Assembly: GCA_963822955.1 (NCBI GenBank)
Contig: CAWGJS010000002.1
Coordinates: 248,001-312,000, forward strand
Direction of reading: 5' to 3'
DNA: 64,000 bases
Origin: JAJYUU01 sp963822955
GTDB lineage: Bacteria; Actinomycetota; Actinomycetes; Streptosporangiales; Streptosporangiaceae
Within the stretch, counting starts at the first letter, position 1, and each line of letters begins with the position of its first letter. Shown piece by piece: positions 34,482-43,494 of the stretch. The notes beneath the pieces are model-generated. The model did no database searches. It was not told where the DNA came from and saw nothing but the letters and a program-made list of their open reading frames with translations. Both the position numbers and the translations under genes were made by a program.

Positions 34482-34735
34482 GACTCGTCTTCACCCCCAA
34501 CGGCTGGCAGGACTACATCTACTGGCAGAGTGCCGACCGGGCCACCCTGAAGCGGATCAACCGGCTGATCGACGACGTCTTACGCGACCCGTTCGAGGGA
34601 ATCGGCAAACCCGAACCTCTGCGCCACGCCCTCACCGGATCCTGGTCCCGGCGGATCAGCGAAGAACACCGCCTCGTCTACCTCATCGACGGCGACGACA
34701 TCGTCATCCTGCAAGCCCGCTACCACTACACGTAG
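34478..34735 (+). CDS. yoeB: toxin, Txe/YoeB family mRNA interferase
   Basis: An 85-residue RelE-fold toxin: RLVFTPNGWQDYIYWQSADR, KRINRLIDDVLRDPFEGIGKPE, LTGSWSRRISEEHRLVYLID and the C-terminal ARYHY. The catalytic Glu (EEHRLVY), Arg and terminal His/Tyr of YoeB are present, so it should be active: ribosome-dependent mRNA cleavage when released from YefM. Translationally coupled to yefM. Confidence 0.9.
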   Translation: MRLVFTPNGWQDYIYWQSADRATLKRINRLIDDVLRDPFEGIGKPEPLRHALTGSWSRRISEEHRLVYLIDGDDIVILQARYHYT

Positions 34736-35211
34736 CTACCTGTCGGTTCGCTTCCTGGTGGCTTCGCGCCCGCACTCTCACCCCGTTCGCGGTCTACTGC
34801 CTGGCTCTCGGCCGCGGCAGCATCGTCTACCCGGAACTACTGAAGTAAAGCCAGTGAGCGTCCGGCTGCAGGCCAGGCCGAGCAGCGCCCAAACGTGTAG
34901 GCCGCGCACCGGGCTGCTCCCGCGCGCCAATCGGCCAGCGCAGGCCGGTGGCTAGCGTTGCCGGCCTGCAGGCGGGCCCATGGCGGCATCGGATGGAGCG
35001 GCGGTGACCGGTAGACCTGCTCTGCGGCGACTGCGAGATGGCCAGCCAGTCCCAACCTGCTCGACCACGTTGCGTAGCTTCCCATCCACAGCGAGGCGTA
35101 CCACACCGCACCCGGGCGCTGCAGCAGTGTGGCAGAGAATACCCATCGCGTGCAGCCCCCGCTGTGCCGGGCACCTTGGGAACTGGCCGGGCGTCGCCTA
35201 GCCTGGTAGGC
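34736..35211. other. intergenic, no supported gene
   Basis: Overlapping short frames without family match or ribosome binding sites. Nothing recognised. Confidence 0.35.
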
Positions 35212-35424
35212 ATGGACAGTGGGCCGGAGCGGCCATCGGAGTCGTGCGAGGACACGCTGCCCGAGTTCCCGGCCGTTGTCGACGAGGCGCGTAACAAGGC
35301 TGCTAGATCAGTCCGCCATGTGCGCCGCCGCCGCGCCGTCCGGCAGGCGTTCCAGGCAAGTGCTGAGTTCGCCAAGGGCGCGCCGGAGATGGCGCTGGAG
35401 TTGATCATGGGGATCTTGCCGTAA
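35212..35424 (+). CDS. small hypothetical protein
   Basis: A 70-residue hydrophilic protein: acidic start (GPERPSESCEDTLPEFPAVVDE), a basic helix (ARSVRHVRRRRAVRQAFQ) and an amphipathic end (APEMALELIMGIL). TAGCCT at 35199 is 7 bases before ATG 35212, as in other leaderless genes in this window. No family recognised. Confidence 0.45.
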   Translation: MDSGPERPSESCEDTLPEFPAVVDEARNKAARSVRHVRRRRAVRQAFQASAEFAKGAPEMALELIMGILP

Positions 35425-35974
35425 TCATGCGCAAGCCCCAGGCATCTGGCCACGAGCTCTGCAGCCGAGGTCAGACGGCCTCGGAAAATTGCAACGACGC
35501 CTGGCTAGCGATAGGTGATGGCCCCGGCCGGCTTTAGCGGCCGACTCACACGGCCGTGGCAGTGCCGGCAGCGGCACCGCGAGCAGCCGCTCCTCGGCGT
35601 CGCGGTTGGACAGGTGCTTGAGACACCGGTGCGTCGTGAGGCTGCCGCAGGCACCACAGATTAGTGGGCGAAGCCAAGCGGAGCTGGGCGGCGCCCATAG
35701 TCGGCAGCACCCATGGCCCAGCCGCAATGCTCGGACCGGCTGCTGCCTGTCACTCGTCAGGCCCCGCACCCTTGGGGGCCGCGCACTGAAGACGAGCCCG
35801 GTCGTCAGCAGTCTCAGCGCTGCCGCCGCGTCCCGCTGAGCAGCCGAACCCGCCTCCCACCGGGCCGCCGCGTGCCAATGTATTCATGAAGCTCCTGGTA
35901 CTTGGTTCGCCTCAGAGGGAATGCAGAGGCTGCATTTAGTAGATGGCAATGCGGAACTGGCAGGTTCTAGCCTC
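35425..35974. other. intergenic, no supported gene
   Basis: The minus strand has an open frame with a CGACG-type cysteine pair (LICGACGSLTTHRC), but I recognise no family and see no ribosome binding site. The last 90 bases are less GC-rich and probably hold the promoter of the ferric-reductase operon. Confidence 0.35.
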
Positions 35975-37378
35975 ATGACCGTTCGCACAGCGCATTTCGA
36001 TCGCCCACCGTCGGCTTCGCATCGGTCACACCGCAACCAGGCGCGGACGCGCCTTCCTGCTCGACCGCCCAGGCCTGCCCTGGTCAAGGTGGCGCTAGTA
36101 GTCGTGGGCATCGGCCTGGGCATCTCAGTTGGCCTGGCCCTGACTGCTGAGACGTCAGCGGAGTTCCATGCGCCCGGCGGCCCGGCAACGTTTCTGGGCA
36201 GTCTCACCGGCCTGGTTGGCACCTACCTTGCGCTCGTCATGGTCTTGCTGGTCAGCAGGATCCCGTTTGTCGAGCGAGTGCTTGGCCAAGATGGCCTCGT
36301 CCGGTGGCACCGGCGTTTGGCACCCTGGCCTATCGGCCTGCTGATAGCGCACGCGATCTTCATCACTCTCGGCTATGCGGAGGCCGCCCGGACGGGCGTC
36401 TGGCGGCAGGCCGGAGTCATGCTCACTCAGTATCCCGACGTCCTGCTCGCTACCGCGGGCCTTGGAGTGATGTGCGCGGTCGGCGTGGTCTCGGTGCGGG
36501 CGATACGACGGCGACTGCCGCGAGAGAAGTGGTGGCTCGTTCACCTGTACATGTACCTGGCGCTGGCCATGTCGTTTGCGCACGTCATCGCTCTCGGACC
36601 AGCGTTCGTTGGGCACCCCCTCACACAGGCGGTCTGGGCAGCAGCCTGGATCGCGACGGCCGGGCTCGTACTGTGCTATAGATTCGCTCTGCCGATCGCC
36701 CGAAGCCTCCGGCACCAGCTTCGCGTGGCAGAGGTGCGCCGAGAAGGCCCGGGTGTGGTGTCGGTGATCCTCACGGGTCGGCGCCTTGACAAGCTGCCAG
36801 TGTCCGGTGGCCAGTTCCTGAGCTGGCGGTTCCTCACCCCGGAAATGTGGTGGCAGGCTCATCCATACTCGCTGTCAGCGATGCCCCGGCAACCGTATCT
36901 GCGCATCACGGTGAAGGCCGTGGGTGATCATTCTGCTGCGCTTGCCAGCTTGCGGCCAGGCACCCGGGTGGCAATCGAAGGTCCGTACGGGGCGTTCACC
37001 CGGTACGCCCAGCGTCAGCCCAGTGCGCTGCTGATCGCGGGCGGGATCGGCGTGACCGCGATGCGGTCGCTCCTCGAAGACCTGCCCCGGCATTCTGCTC
37101 CCGTGGTCATAGTCCGCGCCAGCCGGGAAAGCGACCTTGTACTGCGCAGGGAGATCGCCGAGCTGGTCCGCCACCACAGGGGGGAGCTGCACGAGGTCAT
37201 CGGCAGCAGAGACCGCGTCGCCATCGACGAACGCAGCCTGGCCACAGCGGTTCCGGATATTCAGCAGCGGGACATATTCATCTGCGGGCCCGAAGGCTTC
37301 GTCGCCGAGCTCGTCGAGACGGTCCGATACCTCGGCGTAAACGAGGAGTCGATTCACCACGAGGCCTTCGCGCTGTGA
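35975..37378 (+). CDS. ferric-reductase-like transmembrane / ferredoxin-NADP reductase-type oxidoreductase
   Basis: A 467-residue NOX/FRE-type protein. N-terminal half: about six membrane helices of a ferric-reductase-like domain, with the expected paired histidines (LVRWHRRLAPW, LLIAHAIFITLG, WLVHLYMYLALAMSFAHV) for two b haems. C-terminal half: FAD domain (PYSLSAMPRQPYLRITVKAVGD with the R/H-PYS-x-S motif) and NAD(P) domain (LLIAGGIGVTAMRSLLED, FICGPEGF). It moves electrons from cytoplasmic NAD(P)H across the membrane. First gene of an operon with an FMN-binding protein and ApbE, so the outside acceptor is probably the flavinylated protein. ATG 35975 is preferred over 35921. Confidence 0.9.
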   Translation: MTVRTAHFDRPPSASHRSHRNQARTRLPARPPRPALVKVALVVVGIGLGISVGLALTAETSAEFHAPGGPATFLGSLTGLVGTYLALVMVLLVSRIPFVERVLGQDGLVRWHRRLAPWPIGLLIAHAIFITLGYAEAARTGVWRQAGVMLTQYPDVLLATAGLGVMCAVGVVSVRAIRRRLPREKWWLVHLYMYLALAMSFAHVIALGPAFVGHPLTQAVWAAAWIATAGLVLCYRFALPIARSLRHQLRVAEVRREGPGVVSVILTGRRLDKLPVSGGQFLSWRFLTPEMWWQAHPYSLSAMPRQPYLRITVKAVGDHSAALASLRPGTRVAIEGPYGAFTRYAQRQPSALLIAGGIGVTAMRSLLEDLPRHSAPVVIVRASRESDLVLRREIAELVRHHRGELHEVIGSRDRVAIDERSLATAVPDIQQRDIFICGPEGFVAELVETVRYLGVNEESIHHEAFAL

Positions 37379-37391
37379 GGAGCAAGGGCAG

Positions 37392-37910
37392 ATGAAGCGC
37401 GCGCCGCTGTTCGTATTCGCCGGCACCATCGCTGGGCTCGCCAGCATACTTTCCTTCCACACCCACCCGCCAGCATCGGGCCCTAGCGCGCTGCCCGCGA
37501 CAGGAGGTCAGTCGGCGGCAGGCACGGTCAGCGGGTCGTCGTCTGGGTCGCGCCATAGCTCGGCGCATTCGCGCGCGCGGACGTCGCGCAGCTCATCCAC
37601 GTCCGGTTCGCGATCTGCAAGTAGCGCCACGCCGCAGAGCGTCACCGGCTCGACCGTGCAGTATGGCTATGGGCAGCTAGCAGTGAAGGTCACTGTCCGG
37701 GGCGGGCGCATCGTCAACGTCGCAGTGCCCTATCTTCAGACCGCCGAGCCGTATTCCCAGCAACTTGCCAGCCAGGCGATCCCCACGCTGCGGTCGGAAG
37801 TGCTGTCCGCGCAGAATGCCAATATCCAGGGTGTCAGCGGAGCCACGTATACGAGCCAGGCCTACGCCCAGTCCCTTCAGGCTGCTCTCGACAAGCTGCA
37901 CCTAGCATGA
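37392..37910 (+). CDS. exported FMN-binding domain protein
   Basis: A 172-residue protein: short N-terminal signal/anchor (FVFAGTIAGLASILSF), a long Ser/Arg-rich linker (about 30-85), then an FMN_bind domain (TVQYGYGQLAVKVTVRGGRIVNV, ending GVSGATYTSQAY). The SGATYT segment is the ApbE target motif whose Thr receives FMN covalently. AGGAG lies in front of ATG 37392. Between a ferric-reductase-like donor and ApbE, it is the expected extracytoplasmic electron carrier. Confidence 0.9.
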   Translation: MKRAPLFVFAGTIAGLASILSFHTHPPASGPSALPATGGQSAAGTVSGSSSGSRHSSAHSRARTSRSSSTSGSRSASSATPQSVTGSTVQYGYGQLAVKVTVRGGRIVNVAVPYLQTAEPYSQQLASQAIPTLRSEVLSAQNANIQGVSGATYTSQAYAQSLQAALDKLHLA

Positions 37911-38713
37911 CCAGCGTGGCCGCCTGGAGGCAGCCGGTCGTCCGTCACGTCGAGCACGTTATGGGTACCGTTGTCTCGTTCTCGGTCGTTCCCGGTAGCC
38001 AGACGGATGCTGATGCATCGCGCGCGATCGGCTCCGCCTGTGCCGAGCTGCACCACGCCGACGCTATCTTCAGCACCTGGGATCCGCTGAGCCCGATGAG
38101 CCGGCTGCGGCGCGGTGGTCTCGCCATCGACAGAGTGCCGCCCGAGGTCGCAGAGGTGCTTGACCTGTGCCGGGTCGCGCAAGCTGCATCGGGCGGGTGG
38201 TTTGACCCCTGGGCCGCCATCGGCGGCGTTGATCCGACCGGCCTGGTAAAAGGCTGGGCGGTTGACCGGGCGCTCGCGGTGCTCCGGGATGCGGGCATGA
38301 CGGCTGCGATGGTCAACGGAGGGGGAGATATGGCAGTCTTTGGCATGCCGCCCCTAGATGACAACCATACGGTGCCCGCGGACGCCGAACCGGGGTGGCG
38401 GATCGGCATCCGCCATCCCTGGCGAGCGGATGCGCTGGCAGCGATCATTACGGGCGTGACGGCTGCGATAGCGACATCCGGGCAATATGAGCGGGGTCGG
38501 CATCTGTTCTCCCCGCAGGACAGACCCCTGGCCGCGGTCGCGTCCGGGACTATCACTGGTCCGAGCCTGGCAATGGCCGATGCTCTTGCGACGGCGCTCG
38601 CCGTCGGCGGCGATGAAGTTCTGGGACTGGTCGCGGAACTCTACGGCTATGAGGGGTACCTGATCCGCGCCGACGGCACCGAGGCGGACACGGGCGGAAT
38701 CGCCTTCCTGTAA
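37907..38713 (+). CDS. apbE: FAD:protein FMN transferase (ApbE)
   Basis: A 268-residue flavin transferase that attaches FMN from FAD to Thr in target proteins, here surely the FMN-binding neighbour. Motifs: VMGTVVSFSV at the start, FSTWDPLSPMSRL, VDPTGLVKGWAVDRA, VNGGGDMAVFG (metal/FAD site) and the late MADALATALAVGG. It overlaps the previous gene by ATGA. No signal peptide is visible; actinobacterial ApbE proteins are often without one. Confidence 0.9.
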   Translation: MTSVAAWRQPVVRHVEHVMGTVVSFSVVPGSQTDADASRAIGSACAELHHADAIFSTWDPLSPMSRLRRGGLAIDRVPPEVAEVLDLCRVAQAASGGWFDPWAAIGGVDPTGLVKGWAVDRALAVLRDAGMTAAMVNGGGDMAVFGMPPLDDNHTVPADAEPGWRIGIRHPWRADALAAIITGVTAAIATSGQYERGRHLFSPQDRPLAAVASGTITGPSLAMADALATALAVGGDEVLGLVAELYGYEGYLIRADGTEADTGGIAFL

Positions 38714-39188
38714 GGCTGCGCGGCTCCGCTCGACCTACTGGGGCATCACCCGCTGCCGCAGGGATTGCGGAACGCTTTGTATAGCCCGGCAAGCGGGAGC
38801 TGGAACAGGTGGTCGCCTACTGGGTTGGCCACATGCCATTGGCTTCCAGCACCGCGCGTTTCCAGAATTCCGCGGCCTTAGGTGAAGAGTTTTAGCTTTC
38901 GTGAAGATTACCAGTAGAAGATTCGCTTGGGATTTACTTCCGGGCCCTCGCAGCCAATGCGCGCCGTAATTCTTCGAGCAGTGCGTCCATTCCGAGCAGC
39001 AGTGGCGTGCATCCAGCTAAGCGTAGCGCCTGCGCTGACCATTGCCGAAGAGTTTTGCCTGGATTCCAGCCCACGGCACCCCAGCCTCGCTCTGCGTCTT
39101 TGCCGCGCGGAGCAGGATTGACCGGCTAAGAGGGCTCCTGCCGGGGTGAGGAACGGGGAGCCTGCCGCACTTCTTCTAGCCTCGCATG
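38714..39188. other. intergenic regulatory region upstream of the first two-component system
   Basis: The part 38880-38940 is AT-rich and contains GTGAAGA at 38882 and 38901. A TAGCCT at 39178 resembles the -10 seen at the other regulator gene. No gene recognised. Confidence 0.4.
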
Positions 39189-39232
39189 GTTAAGAATCTG
39201 TCCGGTTCTAGTTCAGATCTGGATAAGAACGC
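39189..39232 (+). promoter_or_regulatory. four 11-bp repeats upstream of the response regulator
   Basis: Four 11-mers in register: GTTAAGAATCT, GTCCGGTTCTA, GTTCAGATCTG, GATAAGAACGC. Units 1, 3 and 4 share G-T/A-T-A/C-A-G-A. An 11-bp period is the hallmark of OmpR/PhoB-subfamily response-regulator sites (one helical turn per monomer). Its position before the regulator suggests autoregulation. Confidence 0.55.
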
Positions 39233-39311
39233 TCGCTGCGTAATTCTGCGGCGGAATCGAACTTACCCTGATGAGGACAGAATCTCGGCGTCGGCACAGC
39301 CAGGGGGTCCG

Positions 39312-40013
39312 GTGACTGCGCAGCACGTACCCGAGTTGCTTCAGCCCGAGGACAGCCCGGCCCGGGTGCTGATAGTTGAGGATGATCAGGCGATCTTGGC
39401 CCAGCTAGTGCGCGGGCTTACTCTTGCTGGCTATGTGACGAGTGCGGTGGCCACGGGCCGCGAGGCACTGAGCGCGGCGCCCGCGGATGTGGTGGTGCTC
39501 GACCTCGGCTTGCCGGATATGGACGGCGTCGAGGTGTGCAGTCAGCTGCGGGCCAGGTCTGGGGCCGCCATCATCGTAGTCACTGCTCGCGGCGAGGAGC
39601 CTGACCGTGTGCTGGCCCTGGACCGCGGCGCCGACGACTACATCGTGAAGCCGTTCGGGCGCGCCGAGCTGCTGGCCAGAATCCGGGCAGTGCTGCGCCG
39701 GATGCGGGCGCCGGAAGGCCAGACGCTCAGGCACGGCGATCTTGAGGTGGACATCAGGACGTGCAAGGTCACGCTGGCTGGCCAGGAGATAGAGGTGACG
39801 CGCAAGGAGTTTGACATCCTGGCCTGCCTGATGGCCGATCCTGGCCGGGTCATGAGCCGCGAGCAGATCCTGGAGCACGCGTGGGACGCTCACTGGTACG
39901 GGCCGATGAAGGTTCTCGATGTGCATATGGCCTCGCTGCGCCGGAAGCTGGGCATCCCCGGGCTGATCGAGACCGTGTACGGGCGCGGTTTCCGGCTCGC
40001 TGACCGCATATGA
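39312..40013 (+). CDS. OmpR/PhoB-family response regulator
   Basis: A 233-residue regulator: receiver domain (VLIVEDDQAILAQL; phosphorylated Asp in VVVLDLGLPDMDG; Thr in VVTARG; Lys in DDYIVKPFG) and winged-helix trans_reg_C domain (LEVDIRTCKVTLAG, EFDILACLMADPGRVMSREQIL, VLDVHMASLRRKLG, VYGRGFRL). I use GTG 39312 with AGGGGG upstream instead of the far-upstream ATG 39186, because the latter would run through the 11-bp repeats. It overlaps the kinase gene by ATGA. Its surroundings suggest control of the flavin electron-transfer operon and envelope genes. Confidence 0.9.
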   Translation: MTAQHVPELLQPEDSPARVLIVEDDQAILAQLVRGLTLAGYVTSAVATGREALSAAPADVVVLDLGLPDMDGVEVCSQLRARSGAAIIVVTARGEEPDRVLALDRGADDYIVKPFGRAELLARIRAVLRRMRAPEGQTLRHGDLEVDIRTCKVTLAGQEIEVTRKEFDILACLMADPGRVMSREQILEHAWDAHWYGPMKVLDVHMASLRRKLGIPGLIETVYGRGFRLADRI

Positions 40014-41383
40014 GAAGGCGCATCCTGATCGCGCTGCTAGGGCTGACGGTGGCGATACTCATCGGAGCGGTGATCCCGCTCGGCGTGAAGGCCTCCGCGC
40101 ATGACTACTCCAGCTTCGTCGAAGACGCTCAGTCCAGGACCAGGGCAGCGACGGCGGCGGCTGAAGAGCAGCTGGCGGATAAGCTGGCCGGCCCGGAGCT
40201 GAGCCGGGAACTGACCTCGGCTGCGCATCAGGGCGACGGCATGATGGTCATGGCCGCCACAGGTGCCGTGATCGCGAGGGCCGGACGAAGCTTCATGGTG
40301 CCACCGGGCATGCTCAGCCGGGCACGAGCGACAGGTGACCTGGTCACGGCAGTCCGTAACGACCAGGTCCTGGTCGTGGTCCCGGTCCGCAGCAGCGGCC
40401 GGACCGTGGGCATGACTGCGCTGATGCGGCCGACGCGGCAGCTGGAGTTCAGCCTGCGGTCGTTCTGGCTGACACTGGCACTGATCGCCATCGCCGCCCT
40501 GGCGGCCGCGACCCTGATCGGCATCGGCCTTTCCAGGTGGGCGGCCAGGCCGCTGGTGCTGCTCGGCGCATCGGCGCGCAGGCTCGGCGAGGGTGACCTG
40601 GGCGCTCGCGCCCCTGCGGACGGACCCGCCGAGGTCCGCGAGCTCGCGGAGACCTTCAATGCGATGGCCGGACGGCTGGAAACCCTGATCCACGGGCACC
40701 GGGCAATGCTCGCTGATGTGTCACACCAGCTCCGCACCCCCCTCGCTGCGCTGCGGCTGCAGCTTGAGGCACTGGCAGCCGAGGCCGGTGAGGGCTCCGC
40801 GGAGTTCTCGGCCCCGCTGGGCGAGGTTGCCAGGCTCGGCCGGATGGTCGACGGCCTGCTGGCGGTGGCGCGGGCCGAGAATGCGACGCCCGACATCGTG
40901 CCCGTATCGGTGTCTGAGGTTGTTGCCGAGAGGACGGCCGCATGGATTCCGGTAGCCGACGACCAGGGAGTCGCGCTGCACGCCGAAAGCCTGCTTCCGG
41001 TCCGGGTTGGTCTGGGCGACGGATACCTGGAGCAGATTCTGGATAACCTGATCGCCAACGCGATTGAAGCCACGGCAGCGGGTGACCGCATCACGGTGAC
41101 TGCCGCGCCGACAGCTCGCGGGGCCCGGATCGCCGTTGCTGATAACGGGCCTGGCATGAGCCAGGCCGCCATGGACACGGCGTTCCTGCGCTTTGCCAGC
41201 ACGAACCCTCGCGGCTCAGGTCTTGGCCTGGCGATCGTGTACCGGCTCGCTGCGGTCGGGGGTGGTGGCGCTGCGCTGAGCCAGACGCCAGGCGGCGGCC
41301 TCACCGTGACCGTCGACCTGTGCGGGCCGTCCCGGGATGCCGATGAGACCCCGCGCGCGGGCACAGTGAGCAGAGCTGGCTGA
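40010..41383 (+). CDS. sensor histidine kinase
   Basis: A 457-residue membrane kinase: helix 1 (ILIALLGLTVAILIGAVIPL), about 130 residues outside the membrane, helix 2 (LTLALIAIAALAAATLIGIG), HAMP (RWAARPLVLLGASARRLGEGD), H-box DVSHQLRTPLAALR, N-box DNLIANAIEA, G1 DNGPGMS and G2 GSGLGLAIV. Partner of the regulator just upstream, translationally coupled. The signal is unknown. Confidence 0.9.
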   Translation: MRRRILIALLGLTVAILIGAVIPLGVKASAHDYSSFVEDAQSRTRAATAAAEEQLADKLAGPELSRELTSAAHQGDGMMVMAATGAVIARAGRSFMVPPGMLSRARATGDLVTAVRNDQVLVVVPVRSSGRTVGMTALMRPTRQLEFSLRSFWLTLALIAIAALAAATLIGIGLSRWAARPLVLLGASARRLGEGDLGARAPADGPAEVRELAETFNAMAGRLETLIHGHRAMLADVSHQLRTPLAALRLQLEALAAEAGEGSAEFSAPLGEVARLGRMVDGLLAVARAENATPDIVPVSVSEVVAERTAAWIPVADDQGVALHAESLLPVRVGLGDGYLEQILDNLIANAIEATAAGDRITVTAAPTARGARIAVADNGPGMSQAAMDTAFLRFASTNPRGSGLGLAIVYRLAAVGGGGAALSQTPGGGLTVTVDLCGPSRDADETPRAGTVSRAG

Positions 41384-41403
41384 AACGCCCGTCTCGTCGC
41401 CCG

Positions 41404-41943
41404 CTAGCGTGTCAGCGTGAGCCGCTGCTGGCTCGGGCCGGTAAGTATGATGGCCAGGCCGAGAACTCCGACGTCGCGGAGCGTCAGATCGGACAGGCCG
41501 GCGGTGACGGTTAGCGATATCAATATCTCCAGCAGCAGGATGCCTGCCACGGCGGCTGCAGCCTGGGGCATGATGCCTGCGACAAGGGCGACTGCGAGCA
41601 TGAGCAGAAGCCAGCCGTGACCAAGGACCAGCACGACGGCGATTGCTGACTGCTGGTGTATCAGTGGCACGTACCCCGTCCATAGCGCGGGCTGGACGAG
41701 TTCGTGATAGCCGAACCAGCCGAGAACGAGCCCGAGCATGATACGTGCAGTTGTCGGCCCCCAGGCCGCCGTCAGCGCGGCAGCCCGCGCGGGAAGGCTG
41801 CCCGTGACATCCTGCTGGCCTCGGACCAGGCGGGCGGTATGGTCGCGGGTGCGGGCCTGTTCCTTGCCGGGGCGGCGGCGGCCGGCGGGCAGATGTGCGC
41901 CCGGCTTAGCCGGGCGTGCCTGCGAGCTGCGCTGAGCAGTCAC
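41404..41943 (-). CDS. DoxX-like membrane protein
   Basis: A 179-residue protein with a basic N-terminal 60 residues and four membrane helices (IMLGLVLGWFGYHELVQPALW, AIAVVLVLGHGWLLLMLAVAL, AAAAVAGILLLEILISLTV, LGVLGLAIILTG). The plan is that of DoxX-type proteins, though no strict signature is present. GTG 41943 overlaps the preceding stop (GTGA). Last of a three-gene minus-strand operon starting at the methyltransferase. Confidence 0.6.
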   Translation of the reverse strand: MTAQRSSQARPAKPGAHLPAGRRRPGKEQARTRDHTARLVRGQQDVTGSLPARAAALTAAWGPTTARIMLGLVLGWFGYHELVQPALWTGYVPLIHQQSAIAVVLVLGHGWLLLMLAVALVAGIMPQAAAAVAGILLLEILISLTVTAGLSDLTLRDVGVLGLAIILTGPSQQRLTLTR

Positions 41944-42473
41944 CGGACGATCCTTCCGTGCGCGTCGGTAACGACGACTCCGTCGTCACCGAGGTTGTAG
42001 TCACTGGTGCCGGAATCGTCGCCGAGCGATGCCTCGATCACGTAGACGCGGGCGCCTGCGGGGTAGAACTGCGGTGCGCTGGCCGGCTGGCCGCTGACAC
42101 CGGCTGAGACCTCCAGGCCGTTGCCCTGTCGGCGGACCGTGATTGCCAGGCCGGTCTCGGCCGCCCGGCCGGCCGGGCTTAGCCTGCCGGGCCAGATCTG
42201 AGATGCGTACTGTGCGTAGGACTGCGAGCTCAGCAGCGGTCCTGGGGTTGATGCCGTAGGCGTGGGCGAGCCAGAGGGCCGTGCTGGCGGTCCCGCGGCG
42301 GCGCTGGTGCCAGGCCTGGCGTTTGCGGTAGCCGCGCCAGCCCCGATCGAGCCGAGCGCAGCCGGCGTGTGGCGCGTCGACCAGCCGTGCGCCCCGAGGG
42401 CGATACCGGCCACGGCAGCGACGCCGAGTAGTGTGAAGCCACCCGGCCCGATGGAGCTGCTGCGCGAGCTCAC
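41940..42473 (-). CDS. membrane-anchored hypothetical protein
   Basis: A 177-residue protein: one N-terminal helix (FTLLGVAAVAGIALGAHGW), a Thr/Pro/Ser-rich linker and an extracytoplasmic beta-rich domain (LAITVRRQGNGLEVSAGVSG, QFYPAGARVYVIEASLGDD, DDGVVVTDAHGRIV). GTG 42473 follows the methyltransferase stop after one base, so the longer frame through the methyltransferase is not real. No family recognised. Middle gene of the operon. Confidence 0.6.
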   Translation of the reverse strand: MSSRSSSIGPGGFTLLGVAAVAGIALGAHGWSTRHTPAALGSIGAGAATANARPGTSAAAGPPARPSGSPTPTASTPGPLLSSQSYAQYASQIWPGRLSPAGRAAETGLAITVRRQGNGLEVSAGVSGQPASAPQFYPAGARVYVIEASLGDDSGTSDYNLGDDGVVVTDAHGRIVR

Positions 42474-42474
42474 G

Positions 42475-43296
42475 TCAGCGGCCCGGTTCTGGCAAGGCCG
42501 GGCCATCCGGAAGGTTGTCCTGGCCGGCCGGCCGCACGCCGGTGATGAGCCCGGCTTCGGCGACGATTGTGGTCGCTGCCGCGTCGGCGAAGCCGGCCCG
42601 GGTGAGCATTGCCATCCACGCTGCCATGGATACCGGGCATTCCTGCACTCGCAGCAGGTACCGCGCGGCGTTCTTGGCGATCCGCCACCATCCGCCGGGG
42701 CCTTTCCTGGCGAGGAGAATGAGTTTGCTCCTGATGATCTCCCGGTCCCGGCTCGTCCCGCCACGGCCGAACATCATGTCCGCCAGCACTAGCCGGCCGC
42801 CGGGCCGCAGCCAGCCGAACGCGTCGGCGATGAGCCGCGCCTTGTCGGCATCGCGCAAGTGATGCAGAGCGTAGCTGGACACCACCAGGTCCACGCTGGC
42901 CGCGGGCAGCGCCAGCTCCTCGATCGGGATCGCGGCCGCTGCCAGGCCATGCACACCATCACGCCGTGCCCGTATCGTGAGCTGCTCGACCATCTCGGGG
43001 CTCACATCGACCGCGAATACCTCAGCACCCTGCCTGGCCAGCGGCAGGCTGATCTGACCCTGGCCGCAGCCGAGATCGACGACCTGGTCGCCTGGCCGGA
43101 CGGCTGCCGCCGCGAGCACCGCTGCCGTCACGGTGCCCAGTCCCGGCGAGCCGTGCTGATCCCAGCTGCTGACCCTGCGGGACCAGACCCGCCGCTGGCG
43201 CCTGACGCTCCGGCGGGTTGCGATGCCGGCAAGGCCGCGCCGGGAATCCGCGTCGCGCGGCTGAATGTGTCCCAGAGTTGAGTTCGTGCGTGCCAT
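42475..43296 (-). CDS. class I SAM-dependent methyltransferase
   Basis: A 273-residue methyltransferase. Motif I is VVDLGCGQGQ, with the acidic end of strand 2 FAVDVSPEMV and motif IV region DLVVSSYALHHLRD, followed by WLRPGGRLVLADMMFG. These are the features of Methyltransf_11/25 proteins (ubiquinone/sterol-type). The C-terminal region (RSKLILLARKGPGGWWRIAKNA) is basic and amphipathic and may lie on the membrane (inference). First gene of the operon; its promoter region is shared with the divergent hydrolase and holds 11-bp repeats. Confidence 0.85.
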   Translation of the reverse strand: MARTNSTLGHIQPRDADSRRGLAGIATRRSVRRQRRVWSRRVSSWDQHGSPGLGTVTAAVLAAAAVRPGDQVVDLGCGQGQISLPLARQGAEVFAVDVSPEMVEQLTIRARRDGVHGLAAAAIPIEELALPAASVDLVVSSYALHHLRDADKARLIADAFGWLRPGGRLVLADMMFGRGGTSRDREIIRSKLILLARKGPGGWWRIAKNAARYLLRVQECPVSMAAWMAMLTRAGFADAAATTIVAEAGLITGVRPAGQDNLPDGPALPEPGR

Positions 43297-43363
43297 TCCT
43301 GCAGGCTATTCGGCGGTCATGCTGGTTGCGAGCGCACAGGAATTCAGAACCTTCAAGAATCTC

Positions 43364-43410
43364 GTTCAGAAATAGTTAAGACCGCCTTCTTCGTGAAGAA
43401 TTCGTTAAGA
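43364..43410 (+). promoter_or_regulatory. two pairs of 11-bp direct repeats, with promoter
   Basis: GTTCAGAAATA at 43364 is followed 11 bases on by GTTAAGACCGC at 43375; CGTGAAGAATT at 43392 is followed 11 bases on by CGTTAAGATTT. The GTTCAGA/GTTAAGA units are the same as at 39189-39232. TACCGT at 43436 is a possible -10 for the hydrolase gene; the last repeat would lie at its -35. Likely binding site of the response regulator at 39312. Confidence 0.55.
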
Positions 43411-43494
43411 TTTTGGAATCCGCCAACACAATTGCTACCGTGGCTGACGGACTAGGCAGGAGGAAGAGGAGCGCTGAGCGAAAGGGCAAGATCG

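Noticed and set aside
38882..38920. further 11-bp-period regulator site
   Set aside because: GTGAAGA occurs twice here but 19 bases apart, out of the 11-base register shown by the other sites.
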